In this document: piece by piece, positions 24,783-35,907 of the stretch | Numbering within the stretch: position 1 is the first letter of the stretch | Layout of the letters: every line of letters starts with the position of its first letter | Assembly: GCA_963932465.1 (NCBI GenBank) | Contig: OZ010795.1 | Coordinates: 474,104,806 to 474,168,805 of the forward strand | Origin: Maratus speciosus | Taxonomy: Eukaryota; Arthropoda; Arachnida; Araneae; Salticidae | Length of the DNA stretch: 64,000 nucleotides | Reading direction: 5' to 3' | The notes under the pieces: model-generated | The model's input: only the letters and a program-made list of their open reading frames with translations | Database searches by the model: none | Told to the model about the DNA's origin: nothing | Translations under genes and position numbers: made by a program

Positions 24783-25000
24783 CCCCACCAGTGGCCGAGA
24801 AGTTCTGCTCTCAAAAGCTGGTAGACGGGAGGTCCTGGGTTCGAACCCAATCGCGCCCGTCGGCCTAATCGTTCGGAGTTTTCTTCTAAACTTGGATTTT
24901 TGTGCGTAAATACGGGTTAGGTTCCGTTAGAAAGACCCCCCACGGAGGGCATCCCCGCCTCTCCGGGTCCATTTCGTAGATAATTAGCTATCATAAGCAA
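24783..25000 (+). mobile_element. tRNA-derived SINE, copy 1
   Basis: The head contains an RNA polymerase III A box (TGGCCGAGAAG, near 24792) and B box (GGTTCGAACCC, near 24839). The tRNA-unrelated body has CGTCGGCCTAATCGTTCGGA and GGGTTAGGTTCCGTTAGAAA. It aligns through its length with copies at 61435 and 61866. The 3' tail differs (AAGCAACACAATACAC) and I see no clean target duplication, suggesting an older copy. Confidence 0.88.
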
Positions 25001-25897
25001 CACAATACACAAATTTTTCCACAATATTTTTTTTTCATGTCAAAAAGTAAATGTAATTATTGTGATAATTGCATACATTTCTGCAAACATTAAATACCAT
25101 TTATCTCAGTTAAATTTTTTGAATTGCAGCAGCAGATAATAGGTAAATTATCACAACAGTAACTTTGAGAGAACTGGATGTAATATACAACTGGAGCCAT
25201 TAATGGCGTTTTACCTCCTAGAAAATATGTTATTATTATTTTAAACAATAATTACTATAAGTAATATAAAACTACTGTATAAAAAGGCACACAGTAATTT
25301 GCTCAAAAATATTTATTTTAATCACTGGAATCGGAAAATCCTTCAAAATCGGAAGTTTCAGAGTCCGTCATAAACAAACCAATAATATCTCTATTTTCAA
25401 AGACAGAAATAAATAATAATAGCATTTAAACAGTAAAAAAACATTACAAACACGTGAAAATTCTTTAAATTTCGCGGCATAGCGAAAAAATTCACAAATT
25501 TCGACGATTTTTGAAATTTTTTCGGGCTTAAAAATTATAGAAAAATCACGATTTTCCGTTTCTTTTTTTAAAAAAATCTTTGTATAGTCCGCACCGTGTA
25601 TAAGCCGCAGCGGCTGTTCCAAATGTTTTTTTCTTGTATAACCCGCGGGCTATACACCCGAAAATACGGTATATAGATTAATTAAAGTGTAAAAACATAG
25701 ATTATATTTAGCAATTAGTGGTTTAATTGTTTTGGAAACCCAAAACTCTTGGTAGCTATTCAGTATTTGAACGCTGGGAAAAAAAATCATAAAAATCCGA
25801 TTTAAATAAAAAAAATCTGATTTATATAAAAAGAAAATCAGATTTTTTTGATTTTTTTTAAAAAAAATCATGATTTTTTTTACACCCTACTCAGAAT

Positions 25898-26773
25898 TTA
25901 GACTTTCTTTTTCATCATAAGTTATTATGAAGATATATATCATAAGTTTAAGGGAAGAGAAGAAAATCCATGAATCCACTTTGCATTAAAAAAAATCTCT
26001 TATCTCGTTAGCTCTTTTTTCTACTGCATTCAAAGTTCTTTTCAAAGGAACAAAACTGAAACTATTAGTCAACTACACGTCAAGGTCATAGGGCAATGTG
26101 TCAGAACGTTCGGTCTGAGGAGATGGAGTGAATTTGAAATCAAGTGTTATTTTTTAGTTGAGTCAAGAGATATCAAAATTACGTTTGTTTTTTAGTTATA
26201 AGTGTGTACTTGAGTGATTTTATTAGGTGCTTCTTTAAAAATAAAAATTATAAACATAAAAAAAAAGATAAAATAAGTATTTTTGTTGAGAACTCTTCAT
26301 ACGAAACAATTTTTAACCATATCAGCGTAAAAATCAATGTTTTGACGAAATTCAGTCGGGTCGGGCCGAGATTTTAAATGTTTTCCGGGCCAGGCCAAAC
26401 TTTTAGCTTTTATGCCGGGCCATTAATTAATTTATTCATTTTTGTATGGGCCAGGCCGATTTTTTTTTCCCCCTATGGATCGGCTACTTCACTCGAGGGT
26501 AAACGCCCGTTCACTAATGTTAATCCTATAGAAGAATTTTTTTTAAAAAAATACATGGTTCACATTTCAATATGCTTAATTTTTTTTTCTTTTTTTTTTC
26601 TTTTCTTTTTTTTTTTTTTTGCATCGAATAGCTGAGGTCGATCTCTAAAAAGACCCTTTTTCAATTTTGTTTACAGATATTTTTCGTAGTATACTTTGAT
26701 TTTCGGAATCAGTTTCGAAAGTGAAAGTATTCTAGTAAAAAAAAAAAAAAAACCTAAACACAATCGAAAAAGT
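25898..26773. other. Flank between the hAT-like element and copia-2; repeat relics
   Basis: No gene. 26350-26470 holds GGGCCGG-type islets. 26480-26720 is a diverged copy of a block found at 5608-5960 and within the palindromic element at 39840-40145 (shared: GTTAATCCTATRG, a T-rich run, 'ATAGCTGAGGTCGATCTCT', 'TTTCGAAAGTGAAAGTA'). Confidence 0.5.
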
Positions 26774-26778
26774 AAATT

Positions 26779-27771
26779 CTCATGCGATATATAATTTGAT
26801 TAATTATATACGTTAAAATGGTAAATTAACATAAGCAGAAATACGCCATGAAAGCAAAGGCTGGATATGAAGTTTCACGGAAGAATGGACGTGTCTTGAA
26901 TGTAATTAATGTAACTTGAGGAAAGCTTTAATAACACAAAGTCATATTCACTTAAAAACAGAATGCAGTTTATTTATAGACATCTTGAAGGGTTGACAGC
27001 ATGATAATTCACATGATAACTTCTCTAGTAAATAACAGTTATGAAGAATGAAGACTTTGATACAGGAATAAGCACAATTAATTTACATATGAAAAACTAT
27101 TTAAAAGCATTTAAAATTCTATAAAACGTAAATATAAAAAGTACTCTAAACGTGCGTTCCAGGATAGAGTCCCAGCCCCTATCCAGTTCATGAAATATTG
27201 CTTCCATTAGGAAGACTAAAAAGTGCAACATTACAGTGTTTGCATCGCGTATTTATCTAAAATGGCTCGGATTGAAAACATCGTTTGGGAGAGACGCCCG
27301 CCAAACGGACCAATCAGAAAGCGGCATCGAATCGATGCAGACAGAGATTCGATGCAAAGATCGATTAAAGAAGCGATGTGCAATGTCGCCATCTAGCGGA
27401 GAAAATATAACTACGGAAAATTAAACTTAGTCTGAAGACGGATTTTGCCGGTGTAGGATGACAAGATATGGGTGTAATGAAACGGAAAATGGCGGAAGTT
27501 AATACGACCACCAAAAGATTAAAGAGAAACTTAAATCAACTGGATATTAACAGAAAACAATATGGAAAGGTAAGTTTAAGTTAATTCATGTCTATTGTTG
27601 TTATTATAATGAAATAAATAAAAGTAAATAAGAAACTTTATGGAATGTGAACTTAGAAAGAAAATGATGTAAGTGGAATGAAATGATGGTATAAATAGAT
27701 AAAGGAGGCGATGAGAACCACAAAATTTGATGATTTCCATCAAATGCCCCCCCCCTCTCATTGCCTCATCT
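26779..27771 (-). repeat. Copia-2 3' LTR
   Basis: Matches 34547-35538 with only a C-run length difference and rare substitutions seen by eye (for example TATTGTTG versus TATCGTTG). The 62-codon frame at 27236-27424 is identical in both copies and is merely LTR sequence. Unusually, the G-rich run on the minus strand lies about 15 bp inside the LTR instead of before it. Confidence 0.92.
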
Positions 27772-29038
27772 AACAAAAAGAGTCAAACTACTCAATCGGG
27801 ACAATCTGATCTGCCCAAGAATGAGTGACTCAAAGGATAAGGATTTAAAGAGGTTCAAAGAATCAACATCAAAAACATTTCCACAATTCAATTTAACCAA
27901 AAAAATGATTTAACAAATTAATGAATAAAGTTAAATATTTAAACCATGAAACAGTAACCCTCTTTTTATTCACTTTCCTCTATTTAAACTCAACAGAACA
28001 ACTAGAAAAATTCACGATTCAACTGAACCGAAAATGAACCAACTCAATGATTCAAAAGAAGTTAACACTTCAAAAACTTTAAACAATGAAGCCTAAGCAC
28101 TTCAAAGGTAAGAAAATTTTTTTAAACTATTAAACATTTAACGCTTTTAATAAGCAACTAGAAAAATTTTAAAGAACAATTTTTAAAGTTAAACAGCATT
28201 GTATTGAGAATCCATCAAAAAGGGAAACGTAGATCTTTACAAGATATTGGCTATCAAAAGAAAAATCCTCCAGGTCAATAGACAGGGACTAGTATATCCT
28301 TAGACCAAAAGGGTAACAAGCCTAACAAAAGAATCAGTTCCCAATAAATATAGACAATACAATACAATTTACAAAAATACATGAATAAATACGTACCAAA
28401 TAAAGTAACGTTTTCCAATTTGGAAAAGTTACAACCAGCAGATGATGGCATCTTGATCATCTCCAAAAATCAACATTTTAACATAATATAATGTAAGAAA
28501 AATATTTTTATTACAATTCAAAAATGTATGAAGCAAAACTTTTAAAGTCCAAAGCTGAAAAATAAAAATTCAAGAACATCATGAAAAATACTGATTAGGC
28601 ATGTAGAATCGTAAGACAATACAATGGCTCTGACATAAAACTGTTTAACGTATCCATCACAAGGATGGATATAGGGCTCATACATGCATCTTTCAGTCTT
28701 CTAACAAACATTCACAATAAATGGGTGGCGATCTAAATGCCTAGAAGTAGAGAGAACAAGTTAAAAATAAGCAAACATTTTACATTAAAGTTCAATAATA
28801 AAATCAATATATTTAGATAAACCCAAAAAACTTTCTTTAAATAACTTCAAATTCTTAATTTAGATAGGTATAATTTAAGTTTTTAAAACTAATAGGAAAT
28901 GATCAAGAGTGCTGGTGATGATGAAACATTGGTACTAGTATGCTTTAGGTAAATTAACAATTTAAAATTACAAATGACTACACTTTTCATTAAAAATACT
29001 TAATACAACAGTTAGAAAAAGTGCAAGTACAATATGTC
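27772..29038 (-). other. Copia-2 3' non-coding region
   Basis: AT-rich, with no frame carrying a recognisable domain. It is unusually long for a copia element; it may include an old insertion, but I see no inverted ends. Confidence 0.5.
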
Positions 29039-30247
29039 TTAAAGGAATTTACCAGCATAACATTTAATAAAAATACAATATGAAAAATTTATATATATTT
29101 GACTAAAGTACAATATGAAAAATTTAAATACAAAAGAACTATTAAACAGTAGTTTAATGAAGCTCAAAACCTCATTTCTGGTCAACGGCTTGGTAAAAAT
29201 ATCTGCCAAGTTGGATCTGCTACGCACGTGAGACAATAAAAATTCATCCTTATAATAAAGATCTCTGATAAAGAACAACTTGACATCAATATGTTTTGAC
29301 TTATAATTCTCCACTGGAGACTTAATAAAATCAATCGCTGCCTGATTGTCAGCCTTCATTACAGCTTTCCCCCCAAGTACAGAAATAATTCCTTCGTGCA
29401 CACATTCGCGGCGTATCCGGTCAAACCAGACCAGGTTCTTGACGGCCTCAGTCATTGCGACGAATTCAGACTCCATAGTCGATAAACTGACGCACTTTTC
29501 TTTAAAAGTGCGCCAGTCGACAGGTGCTTCGTCTAGCATGACTATTTGGCCATCGATCGAGGTCCGGTCGTCGCGGTTAGCCGCGAAGTCGGCGTCGGAA
29601 TAAACCAATAAATTATTGGAATAGCACAAGAGTCTAAGCTTGTAATTCTTTGTAGATCTAACATATCCCAGCAGCCTTAAGAGACCATCCCAGTGAACAA
29701 TACCAGGGTTAGACTGAAATTGACTCAATACATTAACGGCATAGCAAATATCAGGACGGGTGCGATTTGCAATGAATGAAAGACATCCCAGAACACTACG
29801 ATATGGAAAATGTGACATTTGTTCAACATCGTGATAGGAAACCGGACAATTAGACCTTGAAAAGACAACCCCTTTGCTGATAGGCAAGGTAGAAAAAGGT
29901 ATTTTGAACTTATCAAATCTGTTACATACTTCTTCAATGTAATTTGACTGATGTATAGCAACTCCGGATGGAGTATCCTCGAACTCAACACCCAATAACT
30001 TCCTAGTTCTACCAAGCTCTTTAACATCAAATTTAGATTTAATGCGGGTCAAAATACAGTCAATCAGCTTCTGAGTTCTACCAAAAACCACGATGTCATC
30101 AACATATAATAAAAGTACAATTCCAGATTTAAAAATATAAACACAGTTACATGATTCCAATTTTTTAAAACCTATTTCAATTAATGCTTTATGGATTTCG
30201 AAAAACCATTCTCTTCCAATCCATACAATGCCCGGTCCAGTTTGCAA
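29039..30247 (-). pseudogene. Copia-2 reverse transcriptase C-part and RNase H
   Basis: 402 codons. The RT catalytic box YVDDIVVFG lies near residue 52. RNase H follows with YSDADFAAN, the TMESEFVAMTEA box holding the catalytic Glu, and KADNQAAIDF with the second Asp, then SKHIDVK and ADIFTKPLT. All three RNase H acidic residues are present, unlike copia-1. The N-terminal 16 codons are out of frame with upstream pol; the frameshift is near 30220-30247, beside the usual 'LYGL' motif. The C-terminal 40 residues after FTKPLTRNEV are a read-through tail rich in F and Y. Confidence 0.93.
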
Positions 30248-30621
30248 TAAAGGTGCTCTTTCCCGGGCTCAACGAAACCGGGAGGTTGTAGCATGTACAC
30301 GTCCTCAGTCAGTGGTGCATACAGGTAGGTGCAGGTCACGTCACACTGAGTGTGCGACCACCCGCTACACGAAACGAGAAGGGAGAAAAAGAATCGGATT
30401 ACGCCGAAATTAACAACTGGGCTAAAAGTCTCATCATAAGACTCGCCCTTAATTTGTTTGAAACCTTGGGCAACAAGGCGAGCCTTGTGCCTGGCGATCC
30501 GTCCAAATTCATCCCGTTTCGTCATGTAAACCCACCGGCAACTTACTGGTGTGACATGTACCGGCAATTCCGCTAAGTGCCAAACCCCTCGTTCTCGCAT
30601 TACCCGTATTTCGAGCTCCAT
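30181..30621 (-). pseudogene. Copia-2 reverse transcriptase N-part
   Basis: 146 codons: CRWVYMTKRDEFGRIARHKA and RLVAQGFKQIKGESYDETFS are the RT start of copia elements, followed by the first catalytic Asp region (TQCDVTCTYLYAPL; the usual VDV-NAFL box is altered) and CKLDRALYGLE. It is in frame with the integrase segment upstream but separated from it by TGA at 30700-30702. Confidence 0.9.
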
Positions 30622-30699
30622 TGCTTTCCACCAGACCGAACATTGTGCTGAATTATATGCCTGTTTGAAAGTTCTGGGAGTGTCACTTTGATGTACTAG

Positions 30700-32154
30700 T
30701 CATGCTCTTGGATAAACTAAATTCGAATCTATAGAATCAGCATCCTCGTCGTCAGATGTAGAAGAACTATTAGGAACAGGTACGATGCCAGAATAAAGAT
30801 TAGCTCCAGTAAAATCAAAAAGTTCCGGCTGAAACTTAATACGTTTTTCCTCACAATATTTTTTCACATCGTTTAAGGATCTCAGGCAACGGGTCTTACC
30901 TGACTCATAATAATAGATGTCAGCTCGATCACCTTTCTTACGAATAGAAGGCTTTCTAACCCAACTAACATCCCTTAAAAGGGAAATAGTGGGTTGAGTG
31001 ATGCATCTGGACCCCGAGTCTTCACTCTCCCCACTCCCATGCGCGGAATCTAGAGACTCGTTGGAAGGACCTGGGATATCCTCAGGTACAACTTCAACAA
31101 CTCTGTCCCGATTTTCCTCAGCATGAGGAGAGAAGAGAGTATAATCCTCGGAGCCCAGTGCAGCTCCACTGCGCTCAAGACCACAACATGATTCGTTAAA
31201 AGAAACATTGGAAGATTCAATAATTTCGTCAGACTCTGGAATCCAAACTCTGTAACCCCTTGTCCTAAAAGCATATCCAACCAGGAAACCCTTCTTCACT
31301 CTAGCCTCTAATTTCCAAGTCCTTTGTTTAGGAATACGGACATACGTAACAATACCAAAGGGCTTTAAATGGCGAACTGAAGGTTTCTTTCCTCCATAAA
31401 GCTCGAAAGGAGTCTTCCCCAACAACTTAGGACATACTCTATTCCAAGAGTAGACAAAATACTTAAGGGCCTCGGGCCAAAAACTAGGATCAAGGTTACT
31501 ATCTATCAAGAGTGTCCGCATACCATCTGCTGCAGTTAACATAAACCTCTCCGCAACTCCATTTTGTTGTGGAGTATATACGTTCGTAAATTCATGACGT
31601 ATACCCTTGTCGTCGAAGAAATTTTTAAAGTAAATATTGTCAAATTCCCCGCCGTTGTCTGTTCTAAAACTTTTGACCTTTCGGTTCAAATATGTTTCTG
31701 CTCTTATGATATGTCTCTTAACAACATCAAATGTGTCAGATTTCATTTTGAGAGGATAAACAGACACACGACGGGAAAAATCATCAGTAATAGACAAAAA
31801 GTATCTTTCTCCATTTCTACCTTCGACACGACAAGGGTCCCACAAATCCGCATACAGCAGCTCTAAAGGATGGTTAGAACGTATATTTTTACTATACTTA
31901 TGCGACACACTTTTCAGTTTACCCAATTTGCAAGATTCACAAAATAGATCAGTTTCCTTTAAGCTCAGTAACCCCCGTACACCTTGTCTACGACTAGTAT
32001 GTGCTATCAGAGACTGACTAATATGACCAAATCTTTTATGCCAATGTAACATTATATCATCTTTCTTAGTAGAAAGATTCAAACTTGACTGATTTAGAAG
32101 AGGAAACAGGAATTTTTGGATATAAACGATAAATCCTATTCTTAAGATAGGCAC
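30700..32154 (-). pseudogene. Copia-2 integrase
   Basis: 484 codons. The HHCC zinc finger (WHKRFGH ... CESCKLGK, residues 38-80), the catalytic core with D (LYADLWDP), D (FRTDNGGEF) and E (QNGVAERF), the copia-specific C-terminal 'LKPFG' and 'KKGFLVGY' patches, then an acidic Ser-rich linker. It ends at an in-frame TGA (30700); the same frame continues into RT after it. The start overlaps gag-protease by 89 bp in another frame, so a frameshift near 32090 splits the original polyprotein. Confidence 0.93.
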
Positions 32155-33292
32155 TAAAAAGGTACTCGTCCCCCTGGCAGAATTTCACCTCACCATTGTA
32201 ACCAGAAAAGCTTAAACCATTTAGGTCCAATTGAGGCCCCGAGACTAAATTCCTACGTAATTGATCAGAGTACATAACATTACATAAAGTAAAAACCCTC
32301 TGACCAAAATGTAATTTGACATCACCCCTTCCTTTAATGGGAAACAAAACATTTTTGACAGCAACAGACATCTCATCATTTAAAACTTCAAAATTTGAAA
32401 ATAAATTTATATTACTGCAGAAATGATGGCTCGCACCGGAATCAAACACCCAATCACCGTCCTTCACTACATTACTTAAGCTAGAGTGAGAAACAAATAA
32501 ATTGGACTTACGTGATGAGTTTGATAAGTCACGGCGAGAACCACCACCCCTCCGATTAGAAACACTGGAAGATGAACGTCTGGCATGGCAAGGAGTCTGT
32601 CTTCGATGTCTGGAGTCTCGTGGAGCAGGGGAAGAGGATTCATAGGAATCTGAACCATCAGCCAGCTGATTAGAATCTGAAGAGCTACCGCAGCATCTAT
32701 CAGGAGACCAATGACGAAAAGAACTGGATCTATCTGATGAGTAATCACGTCGATAAGATGGAGCCGGAGAAACATTTCTTTGATGGTAGGGACTGGTTAG
32801 TCTTCTTGAAAAACAATTTTTCTGAAGATGGCCTAATTTACCACATTTCCAGCACTTCTTTCCCTTGGGTTTACGAAAGCGAGACCTCTTTTTAGAAAAA
32901 TTCGAAGACTGGTGTAGATTCGAAATGTTTACTTGTTTAGCACCATCTTTATCACGTAAACGTTGACGAGTTTCTTCGGATATCAATTCATCAACGACCA
33001 AATCAAATTTAAAAGTGTCATCAGGCCTACTTAATAACTGCTGTACTATAACGTCATAGCTTGAGGGTAAGAAACGTAAAAACTGGTAACATAAATAATT
33101 TTCTGAAAAATTTTTATCAATCTGCTTAATTTCCATGTAAATCTTCCTTAATCGGGTAGCAAACAAATTTACTGACTCACCATGTCTGATTCTTCCTTCC
33201 ATCAATTCGTTAAAGAGAGTCATATGATGAGCGCGTGTGTCGGGTGAAAAATTTTTCTCAACTTTTCCCATGCTTCTACAGTATCTAGGCAA
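32066..33292 (-). pseudogene. Copia-2 gag C-part, zinc knuckle and protease
   Basis: 408 codons. Gag helical part (residues 1-115: FNELMEGRIRHGESVNLFAT, FLRFLPSSYDVIV), CCHC knuckle CWKCGKLGHLQKNC near 148, a 100-residue Ser/Arg-rich linker, then protease with active site WVFDSGASHHF near 285. The apparent start is artificial: the true gag N-terminus is at 34021, cut off by a MITE. Confidence 0.92.
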
Positions 33293-33319
33293 TCATCTAT
33301 AATGCTTCATATATATATA

Positions 33320-33772
33320 CCGGGTGTCCCAAAAAGGACTGACTGATTTTAAAATTCAATAACTTGCAAACAGTGACAGATATTTAAAAAATTCTTGGAG
33401 GAGGGTTATGCATAAGGTCAAAAGTTTTTTTACAGTGATTTTCAATTTTAGTTCGAATTACAAACAATACATGGCGCTGCGATCAATAGACACTGAATTC
33501 AGGCTCGATTTTTGGTACTTCGTGGCCCGGATAATACATTTCCATCTCCTTTTTCAGCATGGAACAAGAGAAAGGACCAGAAATCGAGCCTGTATTTAGC
33601 GACTATTGCTTACAGCGCCATCTATTGTTTGTAATTCGAACTAAAATCGAAAATCACTGTAATAAAACTTTTGACCTTATGCATAAACCTCCTGCAAGAA
33701 TTTTTTAAATATCTGTCACCGTTTGCAAGTTATTGAATTTTAAAATCAGTCAGTCCTTTTTGGGACACCCGG
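33320..33772. mobile_element. TA-flanked MITE (453 bp) inside copia-2 gag
   Basis: Begins CCGGGTGTCCCAAAAAGGAC and ends with its reverse complement; TA at 33318-33319 and 33773-33774. The inverted repeats run about 120 bp (for example ATGCATAAGGTCAAAAG against its complement at about 33665) and the middle also folds loosely. Host sequence AATGCTTCAT is found on both sides of the junction area. Tc1/mariner-type target. It separates the two halves of gag, so it is younger than copia-2. Confidence 0.93.
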
Positions 33773-33811
33773 TAAATGCTTCATCATAAAATGCTTCCAC
33801 ATTCAAATAAA

Positions 33812-34021
33812 TTAATGATTGAGCCTTGTTAGCACGGCAATAAAAGAATTTCTAACATCGGCAGTAACAGTAACACTTATTTCTGGTGCTCTCTGTTTCA
33901 AGCTAATAATCTCCCACAATTCCTTTTCTATTAAAAGATATTTCATGTCGGAACTCCATGTGGCATAGTTCCTGGAATTTAACTTATCAATCACATTAGA
34001 AGCCATCTTGGGAGATTTCAA
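33812..34021 (-). pseudogene. Copia-2 gag N-terminal part
   Basis: Opens MKSPKMASNVIDKLNSRNYA then W, the copia gag signature 'L-x-x-x-N-Y-x-x-W'; KYLLIEKELWEIIS follows. Ends shortly before the MITE. Start chosen at the first ATG after the 5' leader. Confidence 0.85.
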
Positions 34022-34546
34022 AAATAGCCCAAAAAAATTTCAAGCAAAAATACTGTTACCCCCCCCCCCCCCCCCCCCCCCGACATTTTCATCCCTTTCT
34101 TCATTTTCTGTCAAACTCAATCAAGATAAACTGTAATAATCTTTAAATAAAAATATTTTTCTTCTAAAAATCAGCAAAATAAAAGTCTATTTTAAATAAA
34201 GTATGGTAAATATGCAAAATAATGTTAATAAAAATGGTGTAAAAAGTCAACAAAAATCTGTAAATAAGCGTAAAAGTTCGTAAAAACGGCGAAAAAAGAT
34301 CAAAGAAAGTTCGTCAGAAACAAAAAGTTCACCAGGAAAAATAAAAGTTCAAGTAAAGTTCGTCAGAAAAATAAAGTTCAATGGATAATTCAGTGCTTCT
34401 TTAAATAAATGTAACAGTCCAGGCTATTGTAAAACAAAAATAAATAACTAAAGTTCACCTTTGAAATAAACTTGAAGTCCAAATTAACTTGAAAGATCAT
34501 TTTTCAGCAATCCAAACTTCCGGACATTCATTGCCCATAACCACAT
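34022..34546 (-). other. Copia-2 5' leader with primer site and 23-bp poly(C)
   Basis: Between gag and the 5' LTR. The plus-strand word GCCCATAACC (34533-34542) matches the anticodon loop region of initiator tRNA-Met, suggesting an internal-tRNA primer site 4-8 bp from the LTR. A 23-base C run lies at 34059-34081 (G run on the element's sense strand). Confidence 0.65.
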
Positions 34547-35538
34547 CTCATGCGATATATAATTTGATTAATTATATACGTTAAAATGGTAAATTAACAT
34601 AAGCAGAAATACGCCATGAAAGCAAAGGCTGGATATGAAGTTTCACGGAAGAATGGACGTGTCTTGAATGTAATTAATGTAACTTGAGGAAAGCTTTAAT
34701 AACACAAAGTCATATTCACTTAAAAACAGAATGCAGTTTATTTATAGACATCTTGAAGGGTTGACAGCATGATAATTCACATGATAACTTCTCTAGTAAA
34801 TAACAGTTATGAAGAATGAAGACTTTGATACAGGAATAAGCACAATTAATTTACATATGAAAAACTATTTAAAAGCATTTAAAATTCTATAAAACGTAAA
34901 TATAAAAAGTACTCTAAACGTGCGTTCCAGGATAGAGTCCCAGCCCCTATCCAGTTCATGAAATATTGCTTCCATTAGGAAGACTAAAAAGTGCAACATT
35001 ACAGTGTTTGCATCGCGTATTTATCTAAAATGGCTCGGATTGAAAACATCGTTTGGGAGAGACGCCCGCCAAACGGACCAATCAGAAAGCGGCATCGAAT
35101 CGATGCAGACAGAGATTCGATGCAAAGATCGATTAAAGAAGCGATGTGCAATGTCGCCATCTAGCGGAGAAAATATAACTACGGAAAATTAAACTTAGTC
35201 TGAAGACGGATTTTGCCGGTGTAGGATGACAAGATATGGGTGTAATGAAACGGAAAATGGCGGAAGTTAATACGACCACCAAAAGATTAAAGAGAAACTT
35301 AAATCAACTGGATATTAACAGAAAACAATATGGAAAGGTAAGTTTAAGTTAATTCATGTCTATCGTTGTTATTATAATGAAATAAATAAAAGTAAATAAG
35401 AAACTTTATGGAATGTGAACTTAGAAAGAAAATGATGTAAGTGGAATGAAATGATGGTATAAATAGATAAAGGAGGCGATGAGAACCACAAAATTTGATG
35501 ATTTCCATCAAATGCCCCCCCCTCTCATTGCCTCATCT
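34547..35538 (-). repeat. Copia-2 5' LTR
   Basis: Direct copy of 26779-27771 with very few differences, so copia-2 is a comparatively young insertion despite its broken frames. Confidence 0.92.
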
Positions 35539-35542
35539 AAAT

Positions 35543-35800
35543 TTTGTGAAGAATTCTGTTGTAGGATAAAAAGATTTGTGAAGGGTCCTGTTAGGGATAA
35601 AAAGTTTTGTGAAGGGTCCTGTTTGGGATAAAAAGTTTTGTGAAGGGTCCTGTTTGGGATGAAAAGTTTTGTGAAGGGTCCTGTTTGGGATGAAAAGTTT
35701 TGTGAAGGGTCCTGTTTGGGATGAAAAGTTTTGTGAAGGGTCCTGTTTCAGGATGAAAAGTTCTGTAAAGAGTCCTGTATTAAGTTTTTTTTTTTTTTGA
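35543..35800 (+). repeat. Tandem array, 31-bp unit
   Basis: AAGGGTCCTG recurs at 35581, 35612, 35643, 35674, 35705 and 35736, exactly 31 bp apart, with decayed units at both ends (about eight in all). The unit reads GAAGGGTCCTGTTTGGGATG then AAAAGTTTTGT. It abuts the copia-2 5' LTR but is not part of it. Confidence 0.93.
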
Positions 35801-35907
35801 AGGGTCTTTTAAAGGACCTAAAAGTTTCCTCAGGTGTCACGGGAGTGCTGGGCAGCCAGGTTCTGCATCCTGCCAAATTGGCCTTTAGTCAATATCAATA
35901 CTAGGCC

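Larger units (their letters stand above)
20226..25669. mobile_element. TA-flanked DNA element (5.4 kb) with nested insertions
   Basis: Left end CCGTATTTTCGGGTGTATAG, right end its reverse complement, with TA at 20224-20225 and 25670-25671. The inverted match continues to GCCCGC. Subterminal words 'GTATAAGCCGC' and 'GTATAACCCGC' recur at both ends (20245-20345, 25590-25650). The interior contains a hAT-like unit with satellite array 2, poly(G) tracts, GC-rich relic ends and SINE copy 1. No transposase is recognised. The terminal style resembles the Tc1/mariner-type MITE at 42815. Confidence 0.85.
2169..25889. mobile_element. hAT-like DNA element, 23.7 kb with nested insertions
   Basis: The left end begins TAGGGTGT and the right end finishes ACACCCTA. 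Both are immediately bordered by the same 8-bp word CTCAGAAT (2161-2168 and 25890-25897). Subterminal DNA at both ends is rich in the word AATC/GATT (2178-2260 and 25785-25880). An 8-bp target duplication, short inverted ends and repetitive subterminal words are hAT-superfamily traits. Removing the palindrome (4024-8569), copia-1 (8946-16936) and the TA-flanked element (20226-25669) leaves about 5.7 kb, a plausible original size. No transposase remnant is recognised in what is left. The alternative is chance agreement of a 16-bp terminal signature across 24 kb, which I think unlikely. Confidence 0.75.
26779..35538 (-). mobile_element. Copia-2: Ty1/copia LTR retrotransposon, degraded
   Basis: Two nearly identical direct repeats of about 0.99 kb (26779-27771 and 34547-35538) enclose gag-pol on the minus strand. 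A candidate 5-bp duplication AAATT lies at 26774-26778 and 35539-35543. LTR edges are uncertain by a few bases because TCTCA and TCTAA recur inside and outside. Order is gag, zinc knuckle, protease, integrase, RT, RNase H. A 1.27-kb non-coding stretch separates the pol stop from the 3' LTR. Broken by a MITE, two frameshifts and one in-frame stop. Confidence 0.93.

Noticed and set aside
24783..24860. Genuine tRNA gene
   Set aside because: A and B boxes are present but the acceptor stem does not close, and the same body continues for 200 bp in three copies: a SINE.
24563..24868. 101-codon open frame
   Set aside because: Its C-terminal third is the SINE head (GRSWVRTQSRPSA is the tRNA-like region), and the rest is low complexity.
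27236..27424. 62-codon protein found twice with identical sequence
   Set aside because: Both copies (27236 and 35004) are at the same place in the two copia-2 LTRs; identity reflects LTR identity.
33408..33599. 63-codon frame
   Set aside because: Lies wholly inside the TA-flanked MITE and runs into its inverted arm.
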